DNA of 64,000 nt from ASV31 sp965229765 (GTDB lineage Bacteria > Pseudomonadota > Alphaproteobacteria > Rhodobacterales > Rhodobacteraceae), in contig CBDDJT010000004.1 in NCBI GenBank assembly GCA_965229765.1, positions 248,001 to 312,000 on the forward strand, in the 5' to 3' direction. Position numbers and translations under genes: made by a program. The notes under the pieces are model-generated. The model had not been told where the DNA came from, ran no database searches, and was given only the letters and a program-made list of their open reading frames with translations. Positions 1 to 8,475 of the stretch are shown in pieces (within the stretch, counting starts at the first letter, position 1; every line of letters starts with the position of its first letter).

Positions 1-346
1 GCAGGTCGGGGTGGCGCTGTTCGCTTGGATCCAGAAAGGCGCCCAGCGTGTCGGGCACCTCGTCGGGTTCCCATTCCGACACGTCGCGGGCAAAACGCGG
101 GCCGCCCGCACCAAGACCAAGAAAGACCGGCGGCGCTTCGGCCATGTCGAAGATCCCGTGCGCGGGGGGCAGCCACGCCAGCGCCAGCGGATCCCGGCCG
201 GCGATCAGTGGCTTGCCGCGCCACAGCGCAAGGCACATCGCTGCCGGATCGGCCAGCTGGGCCGCCATCGCCTCTGGATCGCCACGCAGATGCGCCGCCC
301 GGTCCAGCCCCGATCCGCCGAATGTCACGGTCTCTGCAATACGCAT
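1..346 (-). CDS. nudC: NAD+/NADH pyrophosphatase, N-terminal part (cut by window edge)
   Basis: The gene reads leftward and leaves the window, so only the first 115 codons are present. The protein begins MRIAETVTFGGSGLDRAAHL, which matches the N-terminal NUDIX-like domain of alphaproteobacterial NudC. The zinc ribbon and catalytic Nudix box would lie beyond position 1 and cannot be checked. NudC hydrolyses NAD(H) to NMN(H) and AMP and removes NAD caps from RNA. The ATG is at 344-346. It is divergent from cpdB with about 215 bp between the starts, so two nucleotide-salvage enzymes share one upstream region. The family call is good; activity is inferred. Confidence 0.8.
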   Translation of the reverse strand, partial: MRIAETVTFGGSGLDRAAHLRGDPEAMAAQLADPAAMCLALWRGKPLIAGRDPLALAWLPPAHGIFDMAEAPPVFLGLGAGGPRFARDVSEWEPDEVPDTLGAFLDPSEQRHPDL

Positions 347-439
347 TCCGTCGTCCGCCCTGTCGCCTGTCCCGGTTCTGTGCGCAAACGCCCCGAAGGT
401 AAAGCGGCGGACCGGGAATTTGCCAGGTGACCGCCAGGC

Positions 440-466
440 TTGACGGATCATCACTCAACCTATAGC
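440..466 (+). promoter_or_regulatory. Possible promoter of cpdB
   Basis: TTGACG at 440-445 resembles a -35 box and TATAGC at 461-466 a -10 box, but the 15-bp spacer is short. A transcript would begin near 473. That supports starting cpdB at an ATG downstream rather than at the in-frame TTG at 440. Confidence 0.35.
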
Positions 467-562
467 TGTATTGCACAGGTTAAGCTTCGGTTCCCTTTCA
501 ACTGTTCTTCGGACGTTCCGTCGGAGATCATGATACATTCGGCACGGGGACAGGGTAACGTC

Positions 563-2458
563 ATGCGGCACACCCATCCTTTCGCGGCGAAGGCCGCCGC
601 CGGGCAGGTGCACCTGCGCCTGCTGTCGACGACCGACCTGCACATGCAGGTCATGCCGCACGACTACTACAACGACCGACCGGCGCCCGGGACGGGGCTT
701 GCCATGCTTGCCGGGCTGATCGCGACGCTGCGGGTCGAGACAGCCAATTGCCTGCTCTTCGACGTGGGCGATGTGCTTCAGGGCAATCCGCTTGGCGATC
801 ACGTGGCAAGAGCCCGCGGACGCCGCAGGCACCGGACCCATCCCATGATCGCCGCGATGAATGCCGTGGGCTATGACGCGGCGACCCTTGGAAACCACGA
901 TTTCAACTATGGTCTCGACTTCCTGCTGACCGCCTGCGCCGGCGCGGACTTCCCTGTGGTGCTGGCCAATATCGTTCTGAAGAAGGGCGCAGGCCCGCTG
1001 GACGACAGCCACCTTTTTCCGCCCTACATGCTGCTCCGCCGGCAGTTCACAGATGGCGTGGGCACTCCGGTTGATCTCAAGATTGGGGTCTTCGGTGTCG
1101 CGCCGCCGCAGATCACCGACTGGGACGGCGCCACCCTTGAAGGCTGGGTGCAGTCCCGCGACATCGTCGAGACCGCCCGGGCCTGGGTGCCCGAGATCCG
1201 CCGCGCCGGGGCCGACATCGTGTTGGCGCTGGCACATACCGGCATCGGCGCGGCGCGCGCGCGGCCGGGGATGGAAAACGCCGCAGTGCCGCTGGCCGCG
1301 GTGCGCGGCATCGACGCGGTGCTGGCGGGGCACAGTCACCTTGTCTTTCCCGGTCCCGAGCATGCGGGACTGGACAAGGTCGATGCCCTTGGCGGCACCC
1401 TTCACGGCAAGCCCGCGGTGATCGGCGGGCATGGCGGATCTCACCTCGGGGTGATCGACCTTCTGCTTGACCGGCGGCGTGGCCGCTGGCGGACCTTGGC
1501 GCACCTGTCGCAGGCCCGCAGCCTGTCGGCCGCCGCGTCGTCGCCCGATGCCGCCGCCGGTCCCGTCCTGCGCGCCGTGGACCGTGCCCATGCCGAAACG
1601 CTGGCCAGCATCCGCCGCCCGGTGGGCCGGGCAAGTGTGCCGCTGTTCAGCCATTTCGCGCCGCTTGGCCCGGCACCGTCACTCCGCCTCGTGGCAGAGG
1701 CCAAGCTGGCCTACCTTGATCACCTTCTGGGCGGCACCGGCCACGCCGGCCTGCCGGCTCTGGCCGCCGTCGCCCCGTTCAAGGCCGGGGGGCTGGGCGG
1801 GCCGCAGAACTACATCGACATAGCGCCGGGGGCGTTGGCGTTGCGCCACATCGCCGATCTCTACCACTACCCGAACGCGCTGCGCGTGGTCAGCGTCACA
1901 GGCGCCGAGATCGCCGAATGGCTGGAACGCGCGGCGGGGCTGTTCCACCACATCGCTCCCGGCGGGCAAGACCAACCCCTGATCGACCCCAACTTTCCCA
2001 GCTACAACTTCGACGTCCTCCACGGGCTGAGCTATCTGATCGATGTCAGCCGTCCCGCCCGATACGACGCCCAGGGCCGGTTGGCGAACGGCGGCGCGCG
2101 GCGGGTGCGCGACCTAAGCTTCTGTGGCACCCCGGTCGCTCGGGGTGATCGCTTTCTCGTCGTGACCAACAGCTATCGCACCAGCGGCGGCGGGGGATTT
2201 CCGGTGAACTTCGCAAGCCGCATCGTGCACGCGCCCTCGACCCTGACGCGCGATGCGCTGGCCGATCACGTGCGCCGCCAGAAAACCGTTGCGCCGGTGT
2301 CCGCACCGATCTGGCGGCTGGCCCCCTGCGCGGGTGCGACCGTCCTGTTCGAGACCGGCCCCGGCGCACGGGCCCATCTTGGGACGCCCGGGCTGCCCCC
2401 GCTTCAGGATCTTGGCGATACGTCCCTGGGATTTGCCCGTTTTCGCGTCACGCTTTAA
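563..2458 (+). CDS. cpdB: 2',3'-cyclic-nucleotide 2'-phosphodiesterase/3'-nucleotidase
   Basis: This 631-residue protein of the 5'-nucleotidase superfamily should hydrolyse 2',3'-cyclic NMPs to 3'-NMPs and then to nucleosides. The metallophosphoesterase domain shows D25-x-H27 (TTDLHMQ), D70, GNHD at 110-113, AHTG at 224-227 and GHSH at 256-259. The C-terminal nucleotide-binding domain carries TNSYRTSGGGG. No signal peptide is seen, so it is probably cytosolic, unlike periplasmic E. coli CpdB. The ATG at 563 has AGGG seven bases upstream. An ATG at 530 is an alternative, and the TTG at 440 overlaps the possible promoter. The ABC importer genes follow about 155 bp downstream. Confidence 0.85.
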   Translation: MRHTHPFAAKAAAGQVHLRLLSTTDLHMQVMPHDYYNDRPAPGTGLAMLAGLIATLRVETANCLLFDVGDVLQGNPLGDHVARARGRRRHRTHPMIAAMNAVGYDAATLGNHDFNYGLDFLLTACAGADFPVVLANIVLKKGAGPLDDSHLFPPYMLLRRQFTDGVGTPVDLKIGVFGVAPPQITDWDGATLEGWVQSRDIVETARAWVPEIRRAGADIVLALAHTGIGAARARPGMENAAVPLAAVRGIDAVLAGHSHLVFPGPEHAGLDKVDALGGTLHGKPAVIGGHGGSHLGVIDLLLDRRRGRWRTLAHLSQARSLSAAASSPDAAAGPVLRAVDRAHAETLASIRRPVGRASVPLFSHFAPLGPAPSLRLVAEAKLAYLDHLLGGTGHAGLPALAAVAPFKAGGLGGPQNYIDIAPGALALRHIADLYHYPNALRVVSVTGAEIAEWLERAAGLFHHIAPGGQDQPLIDPNFPSYNFDVLHGLSYLIDVSRPARYDAQGRLANGGARRVRDLSFCGTPVARGDRFLVVTNSYRTSGGGGFPVNFASRIVHAPSTLTRDALADHVRRQKTVAPVSAPIWRLAPCAGATVLFETGPGARAHLGTPGLPPLQDLGDTSLGFARFRVTL

Positions 2459-2613
2459 AAAACCCGACAGCTTCTTGCACAAAAAGGTGGAATCGTGCCC
2501 AGATAACGGGCAACGCCCCCGGCGCGCGATGGCTACTCCCGGCCCGCAATTGACCGAACACTGCGTTCCGGGGCCCCTAGCGCCATCCCGTGAAGTACAT
2601 CAGGAGTCCAAAC

Positions 2614-3621
2614 ATGTTCAAATCCTACTTCGCTGCCGTCGCCGGTCTGGTCTTGGCCACCGGGGCCGCAAGTGCCCAGACAGAGATGCCGTTTGCGCTC
2701 GACTGGAAATTCGAAGGCCCTTCAGCCCCGTACTTTGCCGCCATCGACAACGGCCACTTCGCCGCCGAAGGGCTCAGCGTCGAGATTTCCGCTGGCCAGG
2801 GTTCGCTCGACGCGATCCCGAAGGTCGCGACCGGCGCATTTCCGGTGGGCTTTGCCGATATCAACAGCCTTGTGAAGTTCCTCGATCAGAACCCGGGCGC
2901 GCCCGTCATCGCGGTGATGATGGTGTACGACAAGCCGCCCTTCGCCGTCGTCGGCCGCGCCAGCCAGGGCGTCAGCGTTCCCGCCGACCTGCCGGGCAAG
3001 ATCCTCGGCGCGCCGCCGCCCGATGGCGCCTGGGCGCAGTTCCCGGCCTTCGCCACGGCCAACGGTCTCGACATGGGCAGTATCACCGTGGAACCCGTGG
3101 GCTTCCCCACCCGCGAACCGATGCTGGCCGAAGGCAAGGTCGACGCGATTACCGGCTTTTCCTTCTCGTCCTACCTGAACCTCGTCCGCCTTGGCGTGCC
3201 CGAGGATGACATCACCGTCATCCTGATGGCCGACTACGGGCTGGAGCTTTACGGCAACGCGATCATCGCCAACACGGATTTCGCCGCCGCCAACCCCGAG
3301 GCGATCACCGGTTTCCTGACCGCCGTGGCCAATGGCTGGAAGGACGCCATCGCCGATCCCGCAGCCGCGGTCGAGCAGATGGTAAGCCGCAACCCCGCCG
3401 CCGACGCAGAGCTGGAAACCCGCCGCCTGCAACTGTCCATCGACGCAAACGTGCTGACAGACGCAGTGATGGCCAATGGCATGGGCAAGGTCGATCCCGA
3501 CCGCATGGCCAAGGCGCTGGAGCAGATCGCGGAAACCTACGAGTTCCAGAACGCCCCCGACGCCAGCCTGTACTTCACCGACGCCTACCTGCCCGATGGC
3601 AGCAGCCTCATGCTGAAGTAA
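2614..3621 (+). CDS. ABC transporter substrate-binding protein, NMT1/THI5 family
   Basis: A 335-residue periplasmic binding protein. The N-terminus MFKSYFAAVAGLVLATG ending in ASAQ is a clear Sec signal peptide with cleavage after about residue 21. The mature protein has the fold signature of the nitrate/sulfonate/thiamine-precursor binding family, with GHFAAEGL and ADINS segments. The ligand cannot be named; relatives bind pyrimidine precursors, riboflavin, taurine or aromatic compounds. ATG 2614 has CAGGAG seven bases upstream; an in-frame GTG at 2590 would spoil the signal peptide. It is first in a three-gene operon with the ATPase (53-bp gap) and permease. Confidence 0.85.
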   Translation: MFKSYFAAVAGLVLATGAASAQTEMPFALDWKFEGPSAPYFAAIDNGHFAAEGLSVEISAGQGSLDAIPKVATGAFPVGFADINSLVKFLDQNPGAPVIAVMMVYDKPPFAVVGRASQGVSVPADLPGKILGAPPPDGAWAQFPAFATANGLDMGSITVEPVGFPTREPMLAEGKVDAITGFSFSSYLNLVRLGVPEDDITVILMADYGLELYGNAIIANTDFAAANPEAITGFLTAVANGWKDAIADPAAAVEQMVSRNPAADAELETRRLQLSIDANVLTDAVMANGMGKVDPDRMAKALEQIAETYEFQNAPDASLYFTDAYLPDGSSLMLK

Positions 3622-3674
3622 CCCGTTCCGGCGCGGGCGGCCCGTCCGCCCGCGCCAACCCTGAAAGGCCCGCC

Positions 3675-4487
3675 ATGTCGACACCATCGGACGCGCAGAT
3701 CGAACTGCGCGAGGTTACCCACGCCTACAAGACCGACGCCGGCCCGCTGCCGGTGCTGGACAACCTGTCCCTGACCGTGCGCGAAGGCGCGTTCTGCGCC
3801 GTCGTCGGCCCGTCGGGATGCGGCAAGTCCACGCTGACGCGCCTGATCGCCGGGCTGATGCGCCCCGACGAGGGGCAGGTGTGGCTGCACCGCGAACTGG
3901 TGACCAGCCCCAAACCCACCGTCGGCATGGCATTCCAGAACCCGGTCCTGCTCGAATGGCGCACGATCCTGAAGAACGTGATGCTGCCGCTGGAAATCGT
4001 GGCGCCGTCGATGCCCATGGCCCAGCGCGAGGAACGCGCGCGCCACCTTCTGCACCTTGTCGGGCTGGAAGGCTTCGAGGACAAGCGCCCATCGGAACTG
4101 TCGGGCGGGATGCGCCAACGCGCCTCGCTCTGCCGGTCGATCGTCCACAAGCCCGAGGTGCTGATCCTCGACGAACCCTTCGGCGCGCTCGACGCCTTCA
4201 CGCGCGAAGACCTGTGGCAGACGATGCACAACCTGCGCGCGGAAGAACCGTTTACCTGCGTGCTCATCACCCATGACCTGCGCGAATCCGTCTACCTGGC
4301 GGACGAGATCGCGGTGCTCTCGGCCCGCCCCGCGCGGCTGCAATACCTGATGGAAATCGACCTGCCGCAGAACCGGCCGATTGACGTGCTGTACGAACCA
4401 AAGGCGGTCGAGATGCTGGCCGAACTGCGCCACCAGATCCAGATCGCCCAAGGCCGCGCAGCCCCCGATGCGGAGGCCGCAGCATGA
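3675..4487 (+). CDS. ABC transporter ATP-binding protein, nitrate/sulfonate/taurine type
   Basis: A 270-residue cytoplasmic ATPase of the SsuB/TauB type with all the working motifs: Walker A GPSGCGKS at 45-52, Q-loop at 87-89, signature LSGGM at 142-146, Walker B LILDEP at 163-168 and the switch His at 200. It powers uptake of the ligand bound by the upstream binding protein. Its end overlaps the permease start by four bases (ATGA), showing translational coupling. The start ATG is preceded by GAAAGG. Confidence 0.9.
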   Translation: MSTPSDAQIELREVTHAYKTDAGPLPVLDNLSLTVREGAFCAVVGPSGCGKSTLTRLIAGLMRPDEGQVWLHRELVTSPKPTVGMAFQNPVLLEWRTILKNVMLPLEIVAPSMPMAQREERARHLLHLVGLEGFEDKRPSELSGGMRQRASLCRSIVHKPEVLILDEPFGALDAFTREDLWQTMHNLRAEEPFTCVLITHDLRESVYLADEIAVLSARPARLQYLMEIDLPQNRPIDVLYEPKAVEMLAELRHQIQIAQGRAAPDAEAAA

Positions 4488-5251
4488 ACGCCCAGCTTCG
4501 CGGGTTTCTGGTGCCCGTCATGGCCATCGTGGTCTTTCTGTTCTTCTGGGAATGGCTGGTCTGGGTCAACCAGTGGCCCAACTACAAGATGGCCTCGCCC
4601 TCTGACCTCTGGCCCGCCTTCTGGAAGTTCAAGGAACTGTTCCTGATCTACGGCTGGCAGACGCTTTGGCGGACAGTCGTGGGGCTGCTCCTTGCCGTCG
4701 CCTTCGGCACGCTCCTTGGCATGGTCATGGGCTTTTCGCGCGTGGCGAGAGAGGCGCTTTACCCCATTCTCGTGGGTTTCAACGCGATCCCCAAGGCCAC
4801 GGTCGTGCCCGTCATCGCGCTGATGTTCGTGGGCGCGGACAACATGAACACGGTCCTGATCGCCTTCATGATCTCGTTCTTTCCCATCGCCGTGTCGGTC
4901 TCGATCGGGCTGTCGACGCTGGAACCCGAATACCGCGACATCCTGCGCGCGCTGGGCGCTTCACGCATGACGATCTTCTGGAAGATCGCCCTGCCCAAGA
5001 CCCTGCCGGAATTCTTCGGCGCGCTGAAGGTGGCCGTGACGCTGGCCTTCATCGGCACCAACCTGATGGAGATCGTGGAACCGCACGGCAAGGGGCTGGG
5101 CCACCTGTTCGATTCCGGCAAGATCAACGCCGATTACCCGCTGATGTTTGCGGTGCTGATCGCGCTGGCCGCGCTGGGGATCCTGCTGTTTTACGGCGTC
5201 GTGCTTTTGGAACGCATCTTCGCGGGCTGGGCCGAACGCGGTCAGACCTGA
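4484..5251 (+). CDS. ABC transporter permease, SsuC/TauC type
   Basis: A 255-residue inner-membrane permease with about six hydrophobic segments, the first near residues 8-28. It has the EAA cytoplasmic loop at about 157-174 (ALGASRMTIFWKI), which docks on the ATPase. The length is normal for the family. It is the last gene of the importer operon. Its last 10 bases overlap the 3' end of the convergent AraC-family gene, so the two transcripts run into each other. Confidence 0.9.
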   Translation: MNAQLRGFLVPVMAIVVFLFFWEWLVWVNQWPNYKMASPSDLWPAFWKFKELFLIYGWQTLWRTVVGLLLAVAFGTLLGMVMGFSRVAREALYPILVGFNAIPKATVVPVIALMFVGADNMNTVLIAFMISFFPIAVSVSIGLSTLEPEYRDILRALGASRMTIFWKIALPKTLPEFFGALKVAVTLAFIGTNLMEIVEPHGKGLGHLFDSGKINADYPLMFAVLIALAALGILLFYGVVLLERIFAGWAERGQT

Positions 5252-6228
5252 GCCGCGGCGCGCATCGCTTCGGGCGTCGTTCCGGTCCAGCCGCCAAAGG
5301 CCCGGACAAATGAATTCGGGTCTTCGTAGCCCAGCAGGTACGCGATCTCGGCGCTGGAATAGCGGCTGCCCGTCAGATAGTCGCGGGCAAGCCGCGCCCG
5401 CAGCGCCCCCAGTTCCGCCTGAAAGCTCGTGCCCTCCTCGGCCAGCCGCCGTTGCAGGCTGCGCACACTGACGCCCAGCCGCCGCGCCACCGAGGCCACG
5501 TCGCCCTGCCCCGCAGGCAGCGATTCCATCAGCGCCGCGCGCACCCGTTCGGCCATGCCGGATCCCTGAACAACCGCGTCCAGCCGGGCGCGCAATCCGT
5601 CCTCGAACACGTCGAACAGCGCGGGATTTGCGGCCAGGAACGGGCGCGCGGCATCTTCGGGCGCAAAGACCAGCGCGGCCTCGGCCCCGGGCTCGACCCG
5701 CCGGCCCAGAAACGCCTCTGTCGCCGGACCTGCCGCGCCCGCCGGGCCCCGCGCCTCCAGCGGGACGACACGATGCCGCGTCGCCTGCCGCACCAGGTTG
5801 ACCAGGAACACCAACTCGGCCCCGGCATAGCCCGGCGGCACCTCGACCTGCGGCTCCGCTCCCAGCCGCACCTCCAGTCCGTGCGCGCTGTCCATGACAT
5901 CCAGCCGCAGCGGCCCGACCAACGGCTTGAAAAGCGCCAGCCGCCCCAACGCCGTGCGCAGATCGGGGCTGCACCACGCCGCGAACAGCGGCGGGCTGAA
6001 CGTCTCGGGCGACAGCGTCCGGCCCACGGTCAGGCCCGGTTCCGGATCGGCGCTCAGCGATTCCAGCGCGTCCCAGAGACGCGCAAAGCCCCCGGCATCC
6101 ACGCTGGGACGCGCCTGCGCCAGCAGGTCGCCGGGCAGACCCGCCGCGCGCAACAGGTCGCCCGCGTCGATGCCAAGTACCTTCAGCAGGCCGGACCAGC
6201 CGATATCCAGAACAAAGGGTCGCGTCAT
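5242..6228 (-). CDS. AraC-family transcriptional regulator
   Basis: A 328-residue regulator. The N-terminal two thirds match the arabinose-binding-like domain of the OruR/ArgR type (PF12625). Residues about 240-325 form the double helix-turn-helix, with LGVSVRSLQRRL and a second helix around EIAYLLGYEDPNSFVRAF. The start ATG overlaps the stop of the upstream SDR gene by four bases (6225-6228), so the two form an operon. The 3' end overlaps the ABC permease gene on the opposite strand. It may control the SDR, the importer or both; no ligand can be assigned. Confidence 0.85.
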   Translation of the reverse strand: MTRPFVLDIGWSGLLKVLGIDAGDLLRAAGLPGDLLAQARPSVDAGGFARLWDALESLSADPEPGLTVGRTLSPETFSPPLFAAWCSPDLRTALGRLALFKPLVGPLRLDVMDSAHGLEVRLGAEPQVEVPPGYAGAELVFLVNLVRQATRHRVVPLEARGPAGAAGPATEAFLGRRVEPGAEAALVFAPEDAARPFLAANPALFDVFEDGLRARLDAVVQGSGMAERVRAALMESLPAGQGDVASVARRLGVSVRSLQRRLAEEGTSFQAELGALRARLARDYLTGSRYSSAEIAYLLGYEDPNSFVRAFGGWTGTTPEAMRAAAQV

Positions 6229-7040
6229 TTCACCTGGCTCATGATGATGCGGTCAAAGGTCCGGTCCGGCAACAGCCAGCGCAGGAACATCAGCGGCCGC
6301 GCCATCTGCCCGCCGGCATAGCGGGTCTTCGGCCGCCGCGCCCGGATCGCCCGCAGCACCAGGTCCGAGATGACGGACGGCGGCGACCCGAACTTCGGGT
6401 TCTCGAAACCCTTGGCCGTGGACCTTTGCAGCGCGCTGGCCAGGTCATCGTATGCGCCGCTTCGCCCGGGGGCGAAATGATCGGTCATCGCATCGGCAAA
6501 TCCGGTGCGGATGATCCCCGGTTCCACGATCACCACGTCGATCCCGTGCGGCGCAAGCTCCAGCCGCAGCGCGTCCGACCAGCCTTCCAGCGCATATTTG
6601 GTCGCGTGATACCACGCTCCAAGCGGCGTATACATCTTGCCGCCCATCGACGAGATGTTGATGATCCGCCCCCGGCCCTTGGCCCGCATCGAGGGCAACA
6701 GCAACTGGGTCAGCCGCGCCAGCCCGAACAGGTTGACCTCGAACTGGTAGCGCGCGGTGTCGATGGCGATGTCCTCGACCGCGCCATACTGCCCGTACCC
6801 CGCATTGTTTATCAGAACGTCCACGCCGCCGTGCCCGTCGGTGATCCGCTGGACCGCGGCAACGATCTGGTCGTCCTTCGTGATGTCCATCTCCAGCACG
6901 ATCGCGCCCTTGTCGGCCAGCGCCGCCATCCGGTCGGCCCGCCGCGCGGCGACATAGACGGTCAAGCCCTCTGCCAGCAGCCTTTCGGCAAACTCCTGCC
7001 CCATCCCGGACGACGCACCCGTCACCAGAACCGTTTTCAT
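6225..7040 (-). CDS. Short-chain dehydrogenase/reductase
   Basis: A 271-residue classical SDR with the cofactor motif TGASSGMG at 7-14, NNAG at 78-81, catalytic Ser at about 130-131, and Tyr144 and Lys148 in Y-x-x-x-K. The residues after the dinucleotide strand (AARR) suggest NADP(H). The substrate is unknown. The ATG at 7040 has GGGAC six bases upstream; longer starts (7064, 7133) add a Cys-rich extension that does not look like protein. It is translationally coupled to the downstream AraC regulator. Confidence 0.85.
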   Translation of the reverse strand: MKTVLVTGASSGMGQEFAERLLAEGLTVYVAARRADRMAALADKGAIVLEMDITKDDQIVAAVQRITDGHGGVDVLINNAGYGQYGAVEDIAIDTARYQFEVNLFGLARLTQLLLPSMRAKGRGRIINISSMGGKMYTPLGAWYHATKYALEGWSDALRLELAPHGIDVVIVEPGIIRTGFADAMTDHFAPGRSGAYDDLASALQRSTAKGFENPKFGSPPSVISDLVLRAIRARRPKTRYAGGQMARPLMFLRWLLPDRTFDRIIMSQVK

Positions 7041-7162
7041 CCGCTGTCCCACGTCTGCCTCCATCGCATCCGATTGCGACCGAGATAGACAGACGGGCAC
7101 GCCCGCGCACTCGCAGGACGCGCCAATCGACATGCAGATCGCGCCAAACGCGGCGAAGCCTG

Positions 7163-8152
7163 TCAGAACGGGCGTTCCACCAGCTCCACCCGCCGGTTCC
7201 TGTCCCGCCCGGCATCGCTGACGTTCGAGAAGACAGGCACCAGCGGCCCCACGCCATGGGGCGTCAGCCGCTCGCGGGCGATGCCGTAGCGCGTCACCAG
7301 CGCCTCGACCACCGACGCGGCCCGTTCGGCAGACAGCCGGCTGTTGTAGTCGAAGCTGCCCTTGGCGTCGGTATGTCCCACCACATAGAAACTGTCGCCC
7401 GGATGCGCGCGCAGATGGGTGGCAACCGCCTCCAGCGCAGCGTCAGAGGCCGCCTGCAACACCGCGCTGTCGAACTCGAACAGGATGCCGTCCAGCACCA
7501 CGCGGCCCTTCTCCTCCAGATCGCGGCCAATCGCCTCGGCGTCGACCACCACAAGGCCCAGCTCGGCGCGGTCCACCTCGACGATGTCGATCAGCGCGCC
7601 GACGGACTCCTCGGCGTGCTGCTCGACGTTGACCACGACATAGACCTCGCCCGCCGCCCGGTCGGTACGCGCGATGAAGGCCCCGGCGCCGCCCTGCGTG
7701 GACGTGCCCGCGCCGATCGAGACGACCTCGCCCTGCGTGCCATAGGGGTTCTCGGCGAAATAGACGTCCGCCCACTGGCGCGCGCCCACGTCGGTGCCGC
7801 GCCGGTCGTCGAACATCCCCTCTGCAATGATCTCGAAGCCTTCGTCACGAAACGCCTGAAGGTAATTCAGGTAGATTTCTGAATACGCCCGGTCCGAGCC
7901 CTGGTAGCGGTAGAAGGTGCGCGTCACCCGGCCCTCGGTGTCGATCCAGTCGTCGATAGAGCGGTATCCAGTCACCGGCCCCACCGCGATTCGGAAGGGA
8001 CGGTAATTCTCGATCACCTGCCAGCGGATGTCGGACCCGGGATAGCGCTCGACCATCGGATGCTCGATCACACCGTCGATATCCTGTGCCGCCGCAGGTG
8101 TCGTCAGACCCAATGCCACGGCGAAAACACACGTCACGAAAACAGGCTTCAT
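7163..8152 (-). CDS. OmpA-family envelope protein
   Basis: A 329-residue exported protein. MKPVFVTCVFAVALGLTTPA followed by AAQ is a signal peptide. The central region (about 24-200) has no domain I recognise. Residues about 213-329 are an OmpA/MotB peptidoglycan-binding domain with the FEFDSA strand, the GHTD motif and the RLSAERA helix, ending in NRRVELV. It probably sits in the periplasm and anchors to peptidoglycan. The start at 8152 is chosen for the signal peptide; the longest frame, from 8263, would run through the SRP RNA gene. Confidence 0.82.
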   Translation of the reverse strand: MKPVFVTCVFAVALGLTTPAAAQDIDGVIEHPMVERYPGSDIRWQVIENYRPFRIAVGPVTGYRSIDDWIDTEGRVTRTFYRYQGSDRAYSEIYLNYLQAFRDEGFEIIAEGMFDDRRGTDVGARQWADVYFAENPYGTQGEVVSIGAGTSTQGGAGAFIARTDRAAGEVYVVVNVEQHAEESVGALIDIVEVDRAELGLVVVDAEAIGRDLEEKGRVVLDGILFEFDSAVLQAASDAALEAVATHLRAHPGDSFYVVGHTDAKGSFDYNSRLSAERAASVVEALVTRYGIARERLTPHGVGPLVPVFSNVSDAGRDRNRRVELVERPF

Positions 8153-8181
8153 CCTACCCCCCAAGTTCACGTCATGCGTGC

Positions 8182-8211
8182 AGGATAGCAAAATCCGCCC
8201 GCCCTTGCGAA
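8182..8211 (-). promoter_or_regulatory. Possible promoter of the OmpA-family gene
   Basis: On the minus strand TATCCT (plus 8182-8187) is preceded by TG, giving an extended -10 box. A weak -35 (TTCGCA, plus 8206-8211) lies 18 bp upstream. It overlaps the divergent ffs promoter back to back, so the two may compete for polymerase. Confidence 0.35.
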
Positions 8212-8233
8212 TCCGCGCACCAGCGACTAGGTA
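8205..8233 (+). promoter_or_regulatory. Promoter of the SRP RNA gene
   Basis: TTGCGA at 8205-8210 and TAGGTA at 8228-8233 are separated by exactly 17 bp. Transcription would start at about 8238-8241, precisely at the predicted 5' end of the RNA. Confidence 0.6.
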
Positions 8234-8236
8234 TCG

Positions 8237-8338
8237 GGGCGAGAGGTTGGCGCGGGCAGGCACCTCGCCAACCCGGTCAGGTCCGGAAGGAAGCAGCCGT
8301 AACGAGCCCCGCTTGGGTCGTTGTCCAGCCTCTCACCC
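8237..8338 (+). ncRNA. ffs: Signal recognition particle 4.5S RNA
   Basis: The universally conserved SRP domain IV core is present: GGTCAGGTCCGGAAGGAAGC at 8275-8294, followed by AGCCGTAACG, including the GGAA tetraloop and the Ffh-binding asymmetric loop. The ends pair as GAGAGGTTGG (8241-8250) with CCAGCCTCTC (8325-8334), and an outer GGG/CCC extends this to 8237-8338. The length of about 100 nt is normal for Gram-negative bacteria. It binds Ffh and FtsY to target membrane proteins to the Sec translocon. A sigma-70-like promoter sits directly upstream. A confident structural RNA call. Confidence 0.95.
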
Positions 8339-8475
8339 AAAGCTGGAACGGGGATTTCATGGCAGAGACTGCAATGATCCTCCGGGCCGCGGTCAAGTAA
8401 CATCGTCGCCGCCCGGTCGTCCGAACCGCGGCCATTCGTGGACCGCGCCCTTAGACGTTTCCAGGGATCGAACAA

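Noticed and set aside
2459..2613. A riboswitch (TPP or FMN) before the ABC importer
   Set aside because: None of the conserved TPP or FMN core sequences is present in the 155-bp interval; only weak promoter-like boxes are seen.
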